From the NCBI RefSeq assembly GCF_024139115.2, contig NC_085140.1:464879401-464943400 (forward strand): a DNA stretch of 64,000 nucleotides, given 5' to 3'. Within the stretch, counting starts at the first letter, position 1; each line of letters opens with the position of its first letter. A program made the translations under genes and the position numbers. This document shows positions 10,597 through 20,254 of this stretch, in pieces. The notes under the pieces are model-generated. The model saw only the letters and a list, made by a program, of their open reading frames with translations. It was not told the DNA's origin and made no database searches. This stretch comes from Armigeres subalbatus. Its lineage: Eukaryota > Arthropoda > Insecta > Diptera > Culicidae.

Positions 10597-11690
10597 GGAT
10601 TAGTTGCGCTCCGGAAATTTTCCAAAAAACCATGGAGTCGATTTTAGCAGGTTTGGACGGGATTGTGGTATACCTGGATGACGTAATGGTGTATGGAGCC
10701 AATAGAAAAGAGCATGATATGAGACTAAATTTATTGAAGGAGCGTCTGAAGGAGTATAACATCCTTTTGAATGGACAAAAATGTGTCTACGGTGTTGAAC
10801 AGTTAGATTTTCTGGGGCATATTCTGGATAAAAATGGAATACGACCGACAGAACATCGGCTAACGGCGATCAAAAACTTCAGAGAACCAGGAAACTTATC
10901 TGAACTAAGGAGTTTCTTGGGGTTAATCACCTACATAGGTCGTTTCATACCAAACTTAGCGACTAAGACGGATACACTCAGACAACTCCTAAAACAGGGC
11001 ACCTGTTTCCAGTGGAATGAAACCCACCGGCAAGCTTTCAACGATATCAAGGAAGCAGGTTGCCAAGTAGGGTACTTAGGATATTTTGCCAGGGAAGATA
11101 AGACGAAACTCATTGCCGACGCAAGTCCAGAGGGTTTAGGAGCAGTCCTATTACAACAGAATAAAGCAGGAGCCACCCGAATTATTGCGTTTGCTAGCAA
11201 AGCGCTAACGGATCTAGAAAAGAAATATTTTCAGACTGAGCGTGAGGCACTGGCATTAGTATGGGCAGTTGAGAAATTTCAACTGTATCTGTTGGGCACA
11301 AAATTTCAACTAATCACAGATTGCAAAGCCTTAAAATTTCTGTTTAGCCCCCGCTCCAAACCATGTCCAAGGATAGAACGTTGGGTAATGCGTCTTCAAT
11401 CATATAATTACGAAATAATCCATGAACCAGGGGCAACTAATCTAGCCGATGCCTTGTCGCGATTATCACTCTCGGAAGCGAAAGCTTTTGATGATCGAGC
11501 GGACATGTATATTCATCAGTTAGTGGAGGCTGCTATTCCAGAGGCTGTTACGTTACAAAAGGTGGTCGAAGAAACCCAGAAGGATACGATACTCCAAGAG
11601 CTAATCAAAGTTTTGGAAACCGGATTATGGACAGATAACGTAAAGTTGTATAAGCCGTTCAAGTCAGAGTTGCATGTAGCAGAAGGGTGA
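10596..11690 (+). pseudogene. RT (catalytic half) and RNase H of the Ty3/gypsy element
   Basis: The frame resumes at GISCAPEIFQ directly after the intron-like segment. The RT catalytic YLDDVMVYG follows near 10671, then the thumb (FLGHILDKNGIRPTEHR) and a connection domain. RNase H is shown by DASPEGLGAVLLQQ, TEREALALVWAVEKF, LITDCKALKFLF and the closing ADALSRL. The frame ends with TGA at 11688, just where the integrase frame begins one base out of step, so a single-base frameshift separates them. It is not a typical programmed site, because no slippery heptamer is seen. Confidence 0.88.
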
Positions 11691-12817
11691 TTATGAGAGG
11701 TGACCGACTGTTGATTCCCGAGCTATTACAAAAACAGGTCCTTGAATGTGCACACGATGGGCATCCAGGGATGAGCACTATGAAGCGACGACTAAGGCAG
11801 AAGACATGGTGGCCTAAAATGGATGATCAATGCGAAAAGTATGTAAAACAGTGTAACCCATGCACCTTAGTATCATCACTTGGACCACCGGAGCCGATGC
11901 TTAGAACTAAGATGCCGGATAAAGCCTGGACAGACGTGGCAGTGGACTTTCTGGGACCGCTCCCAAGCGGTCACTGTTTGCTGGTCATTGTTGACTACTT
12001 CAGTAGGTTTGTAGAAGTGGTGGTGATGAAGAAGACGACTGCTGAGCTAACGATTGAAGCACTTTTTGAGACCTTCACTCGTTTCGGAATCCCGGAGATA
12101 CTACGTTCCGACAATGGGCCCCAATTCGTTAGTGATAGTTTCAAATCATTTTGTAAGGAGTTTGGTATCAAGCAACAGAAAACCACTCCATATTGGCCCC
12201 AGGCCAATGGTGAAGTGGAGAGAATGAACAGTACGATACTGAAACGGCTGCGTATAAGTCAGGAAACTAACCCGTCTGGTTGGAAATGGGATCTCAGGAG
12301 TTTCCTTCTAATGTACAACTCTACCCCACACAGTATTACTGGAATGCCCCCGTCAGCCCTTATGTTTGGCAGAGTGTTGAGAGATAAGCTACCATCAGTT
12401 CAACAATCAAGCGGACAACTGTTGGAAAGTATCCGTGACAAAGATTGGGAAAAAAAGCTTCAACAAGCGGATCAAACAGATAAGCGCAGGAAGGCCACTC
12501 GTAACGTTTTGGATGTCGGCGATATAGTGGTTGCCAAACGTATGGCAAAGGACCATAAACTTTCGAGTAACTTCGGGCCTGAACAGTTTGAGGTGATGGG
12601 TCGTGATGGTACGGATGTGAAATTACGATCATTGGAGACGGACAAAATATACCATCGGAATGTTTCGCATCTCAAACAAATCAATAAGACAGAATCATCA
12701 GTGGAATCACCAATGAACGAAACCGGTCAGTATCAGACGAATCGACCACAAAGGACATCAAGACTACCAGCATACCTCCATGACTATGTCGGAATAGTTG
12801 AGTCAGATGTTAAGTAA
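11687..12817 (+). CDS. Integrase of the Ty3/gypsy element
   Basis: 376 codons. The zinc-binding part has the histidine pair in HDGHPG and the cysteines in QCNPC. The DDE core is complete: VAVDFLGP, RSDNGPQF and NGEVERMN, with the last D and E 35 residues apart. The C-terminal part (VLDVGDIVVAKR, then FEVMGRDG and YHRNVSHLK) resembles the usual SH3-like DNA-binding region. It overlaps the end of the RNase H frame by four bases in another frame. The apparent start ATG is inside the normal polyprotein, so it is probably not a true start. Fifteen bases or so after the stop come the polypurine tract and the 3' LTR. Confidence 0.9.
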   Translation: MIMRGDRLLIPELLQKQVLECAHDGHPGMSTMKRRLRQKTWWPKMDDQCEKYVKQCNPCTLVSSLGPPEPMLRTKMPDKAWTDVAVDFLGPLPSGHCLLVIVDYFSRFVEVVVMKKTTAELTIEALFETFTRFGIPEILRSDNGPQFVSDSFKSFCKEFGIKQQKTTPYWPQANGEVERMNSTILKRLRISQETNPSGWKWDLRSFLLMYNSTPHSITGMPPSALMFGRVLRDKLPSVQQSSGQLLESIRDKDWEKKLQQADQTDKRRKATRNVLDVGDIVVAKRMAKDHKLSSNFGPEQFEVMGRDGTDVKLRSLETDKIYHRNVSHLKQINKTESSVESPMNETGQYQTNRPQRTSRLPAYLHDYVGIVESDVK

Positions 12818-12825
12818 AGGGGGGG
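12816..12825 (+). promoter_or_regulatory. Polypurine tract of the Ty3/gypsy element
   Basis: AAAGGGGGGG stands directly before the 3' LTR and just after the integrase frame, as expected for the primer of second-strand synthesis. Confidence 0.85.
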
Positions 12826-13029
12826 TGTCGTATCGGACTATTATTGAAGTTGCTACCCTAGAGAAATGTGTAGAAATAGAGTGTAGAGAAACTACGAAGC
12901 GAATCGCAAAGGGAGTTGAACTACAGCCAGGGACGAGTAAAGGTGTGCCCTCGCGGTGCGGTGCGTTTTATAAATTACCCGTGGTGTACTTAGTTTATCT
13001 ATACGAAATCCGAATACCCCGTTAGCACA
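12826..13029 (+). repeat. 3' LTR of the Ty3/gypsy element
   Basis: 204 bp, identical by eye to the 5' LTR at 7003-7206, followed by the second target copy GAGTC. The foldback arm that the element interrupted continues straight after it. Confidence 0.92.
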
Positions 13030-13089
13030 GAGTCTTTGTTTACAAAAGCAGATAAGTCGTTTTGAAAATTTTGTCTTGAAATATAAACT

Positions 13090-14179
13090 TGTAACCGTTT
13101 GGTTACAAATTGTTGATTTTTGTTTTGGTATATTATTGTTTGTTTCGGAACCTTCACGTTTCTCGTGTAAAAACAACAGAGCTACCACAGAAGCGTTAGG
13201 GTTTGGTACCGCTGTAATAATATGAGGGTGCTATAAAATATCCAACATGGCATCATGCTTGGAAGAATGCAATGTTGGATGAAAGCGAATTGCAAAATTA
13301 GCGGGAAAATATGGGAAGAAATTGATATAAAAGAGTAGCCATTGCCCAATTTCGGCCTCTTAGTATATCAGGCGTCCGTGTGCTGTGAAGTGGAAGTGAA
13401 GTGCAGGAAATCAAGTGAACCCCCCCCTTTTTCTAGCAGGAGCTAGTGTGAGCTCCGGGGAAAAAGTGTTCAGGTAATTCCCAATCCTGTACTATGGAAC
13501 TTGGAATTAATTCCTTGGTGTCCTTTAGGACCTCTTTTCCTACCTCTCTTTTCCTACGTCTCTTTTCAAACTGCTTTCCGTCCAGCACACGGCTCGGCCC
13601 GCGAAGCCTTCAGACTTCCGCGCCTAACCGTAAAAGACCATGGATCCTCAAAGGAGGACCTATATCTCGGGCCGTAGGCTCTAACCGCAAAGGAGATTTC
13701 CCCTCTCGGCCGTCCAAGGTGGCTAAGCCACGGCCGGCCGATCGCGCCTACGAGGGAAGACGCCTGCCCACCATCGTCCAGCAACGCCCGCTGGTCCCGT
13801 CGGACGACGATCGTCCGCATAGCCGATCGCATCACTATTCCTGCGAGATTTCTGGCCACACAGCTGGACAGGAGTCGCTGTGCCGGCTATTCCGGCCCCA
13901 ACAACCGAAGCAGCAGCGGTATGTACCGGTACCATCGTTAAAACTAGGTCACACTTAACAAATTACCACAAATTTATTACACAGAACAACACGCACACGC
14001 CACAATTAGGAAAAATAAATTATATGAGTAAAGTGAAAGTTCCCGGTGTTAGTTTTTGTTTACCGCGAAAAACCCTTGATTACCCAATAGTTAGCCGACC
14101 CTGGGATTGCCGGAGAGTCTCTTGTGTCCTGGTCTGGCCTGGCTATTGATTGTTGACGATTCAGGAAATTCTAGTTTCA
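13090..14179 (+). repeat. 5' LTR of the pol-less LTR element
   Basis: It opens with the perfect dyad TGTAACC-GTTT-GGTTACA. TATAAAAG at 13325-13332 is a good TATA box. A donor-like CAGGTAATT follows near 13471. A run of nine C's lies near 13421. The first bases of the interior read ATTGGCTCCCAGCC, the presumed primer-binding site. An open frame at 13494-13958 is described separately. Confidence 0.88.
13494..13958 (+). CDS. Open frame inside the 5' LTR, unrecognised protein
   Basis: A 154-codon frame with a genuine ATG starts about 165 bases after the LTR TATA box and a few bases after a possible splice donor. The product is rich in serine, arginine and proline (for example SRSHHYSCEISGHTAGQ), and no family is recognised. 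In the other LTR the same frame begins at 17849 with the same first residues but is shifted after about 60 codons by small indels and ends early. It may be only GC-rich LTR sequence that happens to stay open. Confidence 0.3.
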   Translation: MELGINSLVSFRTSFPTSLFLRLFSNCFPSSTRLGPRSLQTSAPNRKRPWILKGGPISRAVGSNRKGDFPSRPSKVAKPRPADRAYEGRRLPTIVQQRPLVPSDDDRPHSRSHHYSCEISGHTAGQESLCRLFRPQQPKQQRYVPVPSLKLGHT

Positions 14180-14622
14180 ATTGGCTCCCAGCCAAAAGTC
14201 CGCGAATGGTAATCAAGGGTCCGTAGTAGTATACAAAAATCTAACGATTTTGCCGACGGGAGGTGGCAGGGATCCGTGCTTGCACGAATGACATCCACCT
14301 TTAATCACTGTTCATTCCTTGATGTGGAAAAAAGTGTTTTCACAAGGCTTTTGCCTTCAAAAGAGGTCCTGAGCACATCACGGACACATTTGCGATCGAT
14401 TGTCGTTTTTCCCGATCAAAATTTCGTTGATGTTGGCAAATTTTGTGTTTCGTAAACCGTTTATTGACATTCATTATACATATCATAATTATGCTTTACT
14501 GGTTATGTTCATTTATTATGACAACGAACGCGCACTATTTATTTTAATCCGTTTGTTTTGTTTCGTCATTGTGTTTTTATCATTTTATTATCACCCACTT
14601 AACCACAACTGATTCTCATACA

Positions 14623-15440
14623 ATGACACGCAAGCGACGAGCAATGGCTGAAATCAATTATATTGCAATAAATTGGCAGCCAATGACATACGATGCGGAC
14701 GAATCAGACTTGGAGGAATCTTCGGAGATTCCCGGTCCGTTACTATCGACGCATCCTAACTACCCGCTAGAGGAGTTAGAGCTGGACCTCGAAGAAACTC
14801 TGCATACCATTCGGGAGCAGAGGACTTCGGGGATAATGATGCCAGCAGATGTCGTAAAAATTAAACGAATCATTTACCTATTTATGCGTGACATGGACAT
14901 CGTCACAAGCGATGCCAATTCTCGCTATTTACCCCCTAGCGCGACAGCGAATTCAGGGAACCGGAGTCGGAACCAGAAGAAAGCTATGAATTGATAATTC
15001 CTAGTTCCGATTCCGATGGAAACAATATGTCCTTCAGCGAGTCCGAATCCAATTCGGAAGACCATCTTCAGGTCGATAAGGGAACGATAAGAAGCCCACT
15101 GTCACGCTATTCTTCCGGTTATTTTTCTCCCGATTTCACCAGTAAGTCGATGCTTCCTTCATCCGATTTTCCCTGAGACTTACCTGGTAGTGCTTTCCAT
15201 TCTTCAAATTCCCAATCTTCGAACCCCGAATCCCTAAAAAAGCAAACCCGAACTTTTAAGATCCGACGGAAAAAGGCCAACAACAATCTTCGAGCGGAAC
15301 CCACGGCCAAAGAACTGTGCACGAAAATAACTTCGATTTTGGAACCTACATTTTCAACGAATATTCCTCGTTCCGGACGCACACCTGGAACCCACCAAAA
15401 GGTATTTTCTTTCAATAAAAAGAAAAACAAATCCAACTAA
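14623..15440 (+). pseudogene. Single broken protein gene of the pol-less LTR element
   Basis: The ATG at 14623 starts MTRKRRAMAEINYIAINW. The first 120 codons are acidic (DADESDLEESSE, EELELDLEETLH) with one hydrophobic patch (IKRIIYLFMRDMDIV). A two-base shift near 14940 moves reading to another frame that is rich in serine and glutamate (ESEPEESYEL, SESESNSEDHL). It runs through one in-frame TGA at 15174-15176, then a basic stretch (TFKIRRKKANNN), and ends at TAA 15438-15440. Original length would be about 270 residues. An acidic N-terminus with a basic tail could suit a Gag-like or accessory protein, but no zinc knuckle or known domain is visible. AATAAA occurs at 15413-15418, just before the stop. 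Confidence 0.55.
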
Positions 15441-17443
15441 GAATTAAACAATTTTATTTCTCATTAATTTTCAATTTCCACTCTTACCTATGGCAGATTG
15501 CCCAGTTCCGGTGCTGTGCGGGATTACTTTTTGCCCCAGTCACTTGGTGCAATCACCGCCGAAAGGATGAACACCTGGAAAGAATTTGAGAAACCAATTT
15601 TAATCATTTTATAACACCCAAGGACAATGGAATTGTTAGTCGGTTGTGTTAGTTGTAATGAGAATCAATTAGCTGTTAGTCTAGTCCTAAAGTAGTTTGA
15701 CCACCCCCCTGGCGTCCTATACTATCACAAGGGGTTTGACAATAGCCACCATGTCCACGGACGGTAGCTCATTACCGTCCGTTGTTATTGTATGAAAATA
15801 AACATTATGTGTTTTGTTTACTATTTGTTTTGGTTAAATCTAAAAATTGTTTTCAAAATAATTTGCAAGATTTACATCTTTGACCATGGGAATTATGTTA
15901 TTTGATGATAAAATATAATAAACTTACGAATTGGAAGGAATCTACAGGGGAAATTAAGCGCTACACGAAATCATTTTTCGTAACTTGTTCTCCCGCTCCG
16001 AATCAAACAAAAGATATTATTATTGTTTATAGTGTGTTTTGCATCACAGTTGAAATGGTCCGGGGATGCAAATCGAACAACATTCATTAGTGAAATTGAA
16101 ATGGAATAAATGGTGTGCTGAAAGATGTTTTAGGATTATATTTTCATGGCCATAATAGCTGGTATTATTTTTGAACAAATTGAAAAAGTGTAGCCAACAA
16201 TATTTTGGATAAAATCCAGTTGCTTATAAAGGAACGATTCGGGAGAAGTACTTTTCAAAATGTATGCTGGACATATTCATGAAGATGTTCGCTACGCTGA
16301 GAAGCATCTCTTGCCACGGGGCTGAGTTTGACCGACGGATTAAAGACTCCGATCAGTCGTTTAAAAAGGCTAGCATGCAATAAAAAGATCCAACTTACCT
16401 TATTTATTATGGGGATCCATACCAACACTGGCGGGATCGGAGCGGGAGGCGAGGGATTAAATCAATTTGCCCTCATCTCACTCCACCTGTGGAGCTGTTG
16501 GGAGGGGATCGCCCAATTTGTACGATTGGCCAAATCTAATAATTATATTCCAATCATTAGCAGGATGGAATTTTAATGTGTACACATTACTTACCTGATT
16601 GCATCTTGCAGAGGCAAGATGATTATCACGGTGTCCCGGAACCGTTATGGGTTCGCTATTGGCCAATCTTTCATCGGAAAGATTGTTGCCAAATAGCACA
16701 ACAACCCTGGTTGAATGAAGTCATTCACCTAAAAAAAAAACACAAACACATACGAAGATCAGTCTTCGATATGTTTATATAAATCGTACGTACTACTTAC
16801 CGATAAATTTATTCACAAAAAGGCACTTTTAACTTCAAAAATTCTTCATCACTGCACAGCATAACGTAAACATAAATAAACAATAGATATGCTGTGTCAG
16901 TTTGATTTGACAGATTCATGACGTTTCAGCGAGTTGTCACTCACTGACAGTTCGCTCGCCGGCGAATCAATCCCGCCAGGGGGTTCGGCCGTGCACATCG
17001 AATGTGATCGAATGTGGTGTAAATATTGTAAATAGGGTTGTAAAATTGTTTTTCGATGCGCAACTTGTAAATATTATAAATAATGTTGTCTACCCATAAT
17101 ACGGGATATTTTAATGATTTTAATTTGTTCAATGTATATTTTGCATGTTTTAATTTATTTCATTTTTGTATTTTAATTTGTATATATTGTTACGTTATTG
17201 TTATTTTATTATATTCATTATTTATATTTTTAATTTGTTGTAAAGCTGTATTATGATATCGCGCGATGTAAGTAGAGTAGTTTAGAATTTTAAATTGTTG
17301 TTTTGTAAATATTGTAATAGTTTTTAATTGTTTTACATCCACGAACCGATGACGGCCGAAGCTGACTTGAGAGAGTGAATTGAAAAAAAAAAATGCAAAA
17401 TCTCTTCGTGCTTTCACATTTTTTTCATCGGGGTGGTGGATAG
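15441..17443. other. Non-coding 3' interior of the pol-less LTR element
   Basis: No gene is seen. A hairpin with 9-base perfect arms (CGGACGGTA/TACCGTCCG) and a six-base loop lies at 15758-15781. The rest is AT-rich, with ATT/TAAAT-rich runs at 17020-17330. A short purine-rich stretch (GGGGTGGTGGATAG, 17430-17443) directly before the 3' LTR may act as the polypurine tract. Confidence 0.5.
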
Positions 17444-18529
17444 TGTAACCGTTTGGTTACAAACTGTTGATTTTTGTTTTGGTATATTATTGTTTGTTTC
17501 GGAACCTTCACGTTTCTCGTGTAAAAACAACAGAGCTACCACAGAAGCGTTAGGGTTTGGTACCGCTGTAATAATATGAGGGTGCTATAAAATATCCAAC
17601 ATGGCATCATGCTTGGAAGAATGCAATGCTGGATGAAAGCGAATTGCAAAATTAGCGGGAAAATATGGGAAGAAATTGATATAAAAGAGTAGCCATTGCC
17701 CAATTTCGGCCTCTTAGTATATCAGGCGTCCGTGTGCTGTGAAGTGGAAGTGAATTGCAGGAAATCAAGTGAACCCCCCCTTTTTCTAGCAGGAGCTAGT
17801 GTGAGCTCGGGGAAAAAGTGTTCAGGTAATTCCCAATCCTGTACTATGGAACTTGGAATTAATTCCTTGGTGTCCTTTAGGACCTCTTTTCCTACCTCTC
17901 TTTTCCTACGTCTCTTTTCAAACTGCTTTCCGTCCAGCACACGGCTCGGCCCGCGAAGCCTTTTGACTTCCGCACCTAACCGTAAAATATCATGGATCCT
18001 TAAAGGAGGACCTCTATCTCGGGCCGCAGGCCCTAACCGCAAGAGATTTACCCTCTCGGCCTTCCAAGGTAGCTAACCCACGGCCGGCTGAACGCGCCTA
18101 CGAGAGAAGACGCCTGCCCACCATCGTCCAGCAACGCCCGCTGGTCCCGTCGGACGACGATCGTCCGCATAGCCGATCGCATCACTATTCCTGCGAGATT
18201 TCTGGCCGCACAGCTGGACAGGAGTCGCTGTGCCGGCTATTCCGGCCCCAACAACCGAAGCAGCAGCGGTATGTACCGGTACCATCGTTAAAACTAGGTC
18301 ACACTTAACAAATTAACACAAATTTATTACACAGAACAACACGCACACGCCACAATTAGGAAAAATAAATTATATGAGTAAAGTGAAAGTTCCCGGTGTT
18401 GGTTTTTGTTTACCGCGAAAAACCCTTGATTACCCAGTAGTTAGCCGACCCTGGGATTGCCGGAGAGTCTCTTGTGTCCTGGTCTGGCCTGGCTATTGAT
18501 TGTTGACGATTCAGGAAATTCTAGTTTCA
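17444..18529 (+). repeat. 3' LTR of the pol-less LTR element
   Basis: 1086 bp matching 13090-14179 with scattered substitutions and small indels, mostly in the GC-rich part at 17960-18090. It is followed by the second AACT. Confidence 0.9.
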
Positions 18530-18533
18530 AACT

Positions 18534-18712
18534 GAACAAGAGGGCATATACATTGGTCATGAGTGCCCAATGCGAGAGTGACAGATGAGCGGAGTTAGCC
18601 TTCAGTTTTGTGATGTATTTCGCGGGAAGAAGTAATGCTTCCGAGCTGCTGCGGATCGGGCAGTAGCTGGAGATGGATGATTCGGATGAAGCCGTCTCCT
18701 CCGAACACGACA
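18534..18712 (+). repeat. Right piece of the split dispersed repeat (copy 1)
   Basis: From GAACAAGAGGGCATATACATT to CCGAACACGACA it matches 28524-28704 with few differences, then the two copies diverge. It contains a short frame reading MDDSDEAVSSEHD that is also present in the other copy with one residue changed. The nature of the repeat is unknown. Confidence 0.8.
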
Positions 18713-19383
18713 TTGGCCAAGTCGGTTTGCTGTGACCGGTGTGACGCTCCCGATAGAATGAGCTCGGCCTTTCATGAAAGAGTAAGGTTAAAATCGCGTT
18801 TTTTGGTGAAAAGTGCGGTGTATTGGGATTCTCACGCCCAAACGTGATGGGAAGAAAAACTGGTGCATACAGTTGGGGCGACCTCGAGGGCGACTACTCG
18901 AAGCTAGGGTTAAAATGAGTGAAAGAAAAAATAGGTTGTGATTCGAAGGTAAACAAAAATGTGTTTACACAGGACGAAGCGTACATCAGTGTGTATGCGC
19001 CAAATGTCGCTCATCACAATAAAGTTTGGTACACCCAGGAAAAAATATGTTTATAAAAACAAAAGTGACACGCAGGGGTATAGCAAAAGTCAAAATCACC
19101 GTAGCAAACATAAAATACATACCTAAATATGTTTACTCTTTTATTCCTTGACTTACACAGATTTATGACTTAAAAATGATATATTCCTCTGAGTCGTGTA
19201 GTGCACGCCAAAAAATACGAGTCGTTTACAGGAGTTAACCCTGTTAAAACTCATGGAGAAGGGTCAACTGAATTAAGCGTGCACAAACCGAAAATGTCAG
19301 AATGCCCAAAACTGTCAGAATTTCCAAAAATGTCAAATTCATGTTTACTACGGTGCATCTGTATGGGGTTGACAGCTGCGCTA
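18713..19383. other. No gene seen
   Basis: Mixed unique-looking sequence. It includes the weak repeat match to 2045-2150 (18920-19015) and a few ATGTCAGAAT-like direct repeats at 19290-19335. Confidence 0.4.
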
Positions 19384-19679
19384 TAGACCAGTGCAAGATG
19401 ACGTAGGTTGACAGTTCACAGAGCTTGTTTACAGGGACTTAGTCTCTGGAGCAGCTTCCGGAAAAACTGCTTTGCGATTAATTAAGAATATTGATGTCTT
19501 TCGTGATTGATTTATGGTAGGATTTGAAGCATATCACAGGAATATTCTGATCAAAATGATTTTGAACGGAAATTATGAGTTTTCATTTTCGATTCAACGA
19601 TTTTAATTCTGACACCCTGTAAATAAGCTCTGTGAACTGTCAAATAAGTGAGGTTAAGCCAAGATCTTGCATTGGTCTA
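19384..19679. mobile_element. MITE with long inverted ends, TA-type target
   Basis: The left end reads TAGACCAGTGCAAGATG and the inverse of the right end TAGACCAATGCAAGATC. After a divergent gap both continue with TTGACAGTTCACAGAGCTT and end in TTTACAGGG, giving arms of about 55 bases. TA (or TATA) flanks both ends. It is about 300 bp and non-coding. Confidence 0.8.
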
Positions 19680-19915
19680 TATCCCTGGTGACACGCATTG
19701 AAAAATTAATTTGTTTGGATTCTATCACACTAAAAAAAGTAAAAAGAAAATGCGTTTTGTGACACTGAAAATTGTGAAAAAAAAAATCAGGACAAAAATT
19801 CTATTACACTCAAAGAAATGTGAAAGTATTTATACGGTGTTTGTGAAACAGAATGATGCGAATTAAGGTAATTAATTTTTCAATCAAATTATCTTTAAAG
19901 AAATTGTCTGATATG

Positions 19916-20135
19916 GTAAACAATCATCCCCCTGAGAGGGTATCCCTGATAAGCTAATTCCCCGAGAGTGTAAACACGAATTCCCCCGAGAGGGTAAACA
20001 ATAATTCCCCCGAGAGGGTAAACACTAATTCCCCCGAGAGGGTAAACAATAATTCCCCAGAGAGGGTATCCCTGATAGAGTAAACAATAATTCCCCCGAG
20101 ATGGTAAACAATCATTCCCTCGAGAGGGTTTTCCT
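19916..20135 (+). repeat. 24-bp minisatellite
   Basis: About eight units containing TTCCCCCGAGAGGGTAAACA repeat every 24 bases (starts at 19981, 20005 and 20029, for example). Some units carry the variant TATCCCTGATA. It abuts the 161-bp satellite. Confidence 0.85.
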
Positions 20136-20254
20136 GAGATTGGTAAGCTCACTTTGGCGGCATGTTTGAGATCAGCGGCTGACTTGAATTCAATATTAAG
20201 TAATATTGTATAGTATACAGTAATATAGTAAGAACATGTAAACAAAGTGATGCG

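Larger units (their letters stand above)
7003..13029 (+). mobile_element. Ty3/gypsy LTR retrotransposon, recently inserted
   Basis: Two 204-bp LTRs, identical base for base by eye, begin TGT and end ACA. They enclose a primer-binding-site position, a 1.5-kb leader, gag-protease-RT, RT-RNase H and integrase frames, and a polypurine tract. GAGTC is duplicated at 6998-7002 and 13030-13034. Identical LTRs mean a recent insertion, yet pol is interrupted at 10444 and 11687. RT and integrase motifs suggest the Mag-like part of Ty3/gypsy, which is inference. No env-like frame is present. Confidence 0.93.
6816..13078. mobile_element. Foldback element, split by the Ty3/gypsy insertion
   Basis: Its two arms face each other: 6816-6925 reads CAAGACAAAATTTTC onward, and the inverse sequence occupies 6938-7002 plus 13035-13078. 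Only a short centre separates the arms, so the element without its insertion is about 230 bp. AAAT flanks it on both sides (6812-6815, 13079-13082). Removing the element and one AAAT gives exactly the sequence of the empty copy near 28515. It codes for nothing. Confidence 0.8.
13090..18529 (+). mobile_element. LTR retrotransposon without pol (non-autonomous)
   Basis: Direct repeats of 1090 and 1086 bp (13090-14179 and 17444-18529) begin TGTAACC, end TTTCA and differ by roughly two to three percent by eye. AACT is duplicated at 13086-13089 and 18530-18533, and removing the element with one AACT restores the empty sequence seen at 28520. The 3.3-kb interior contains one broken frame for an unrecognised acidic protein and no protease, RT, RNase H or integrase. 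It must have been moved by another element's enzymes. The four-base duplication fits Ty3/gypsy or Bel/Pao types; which one is unknown. It inserted seven bases from the foldback element. Confidence 0.9.
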
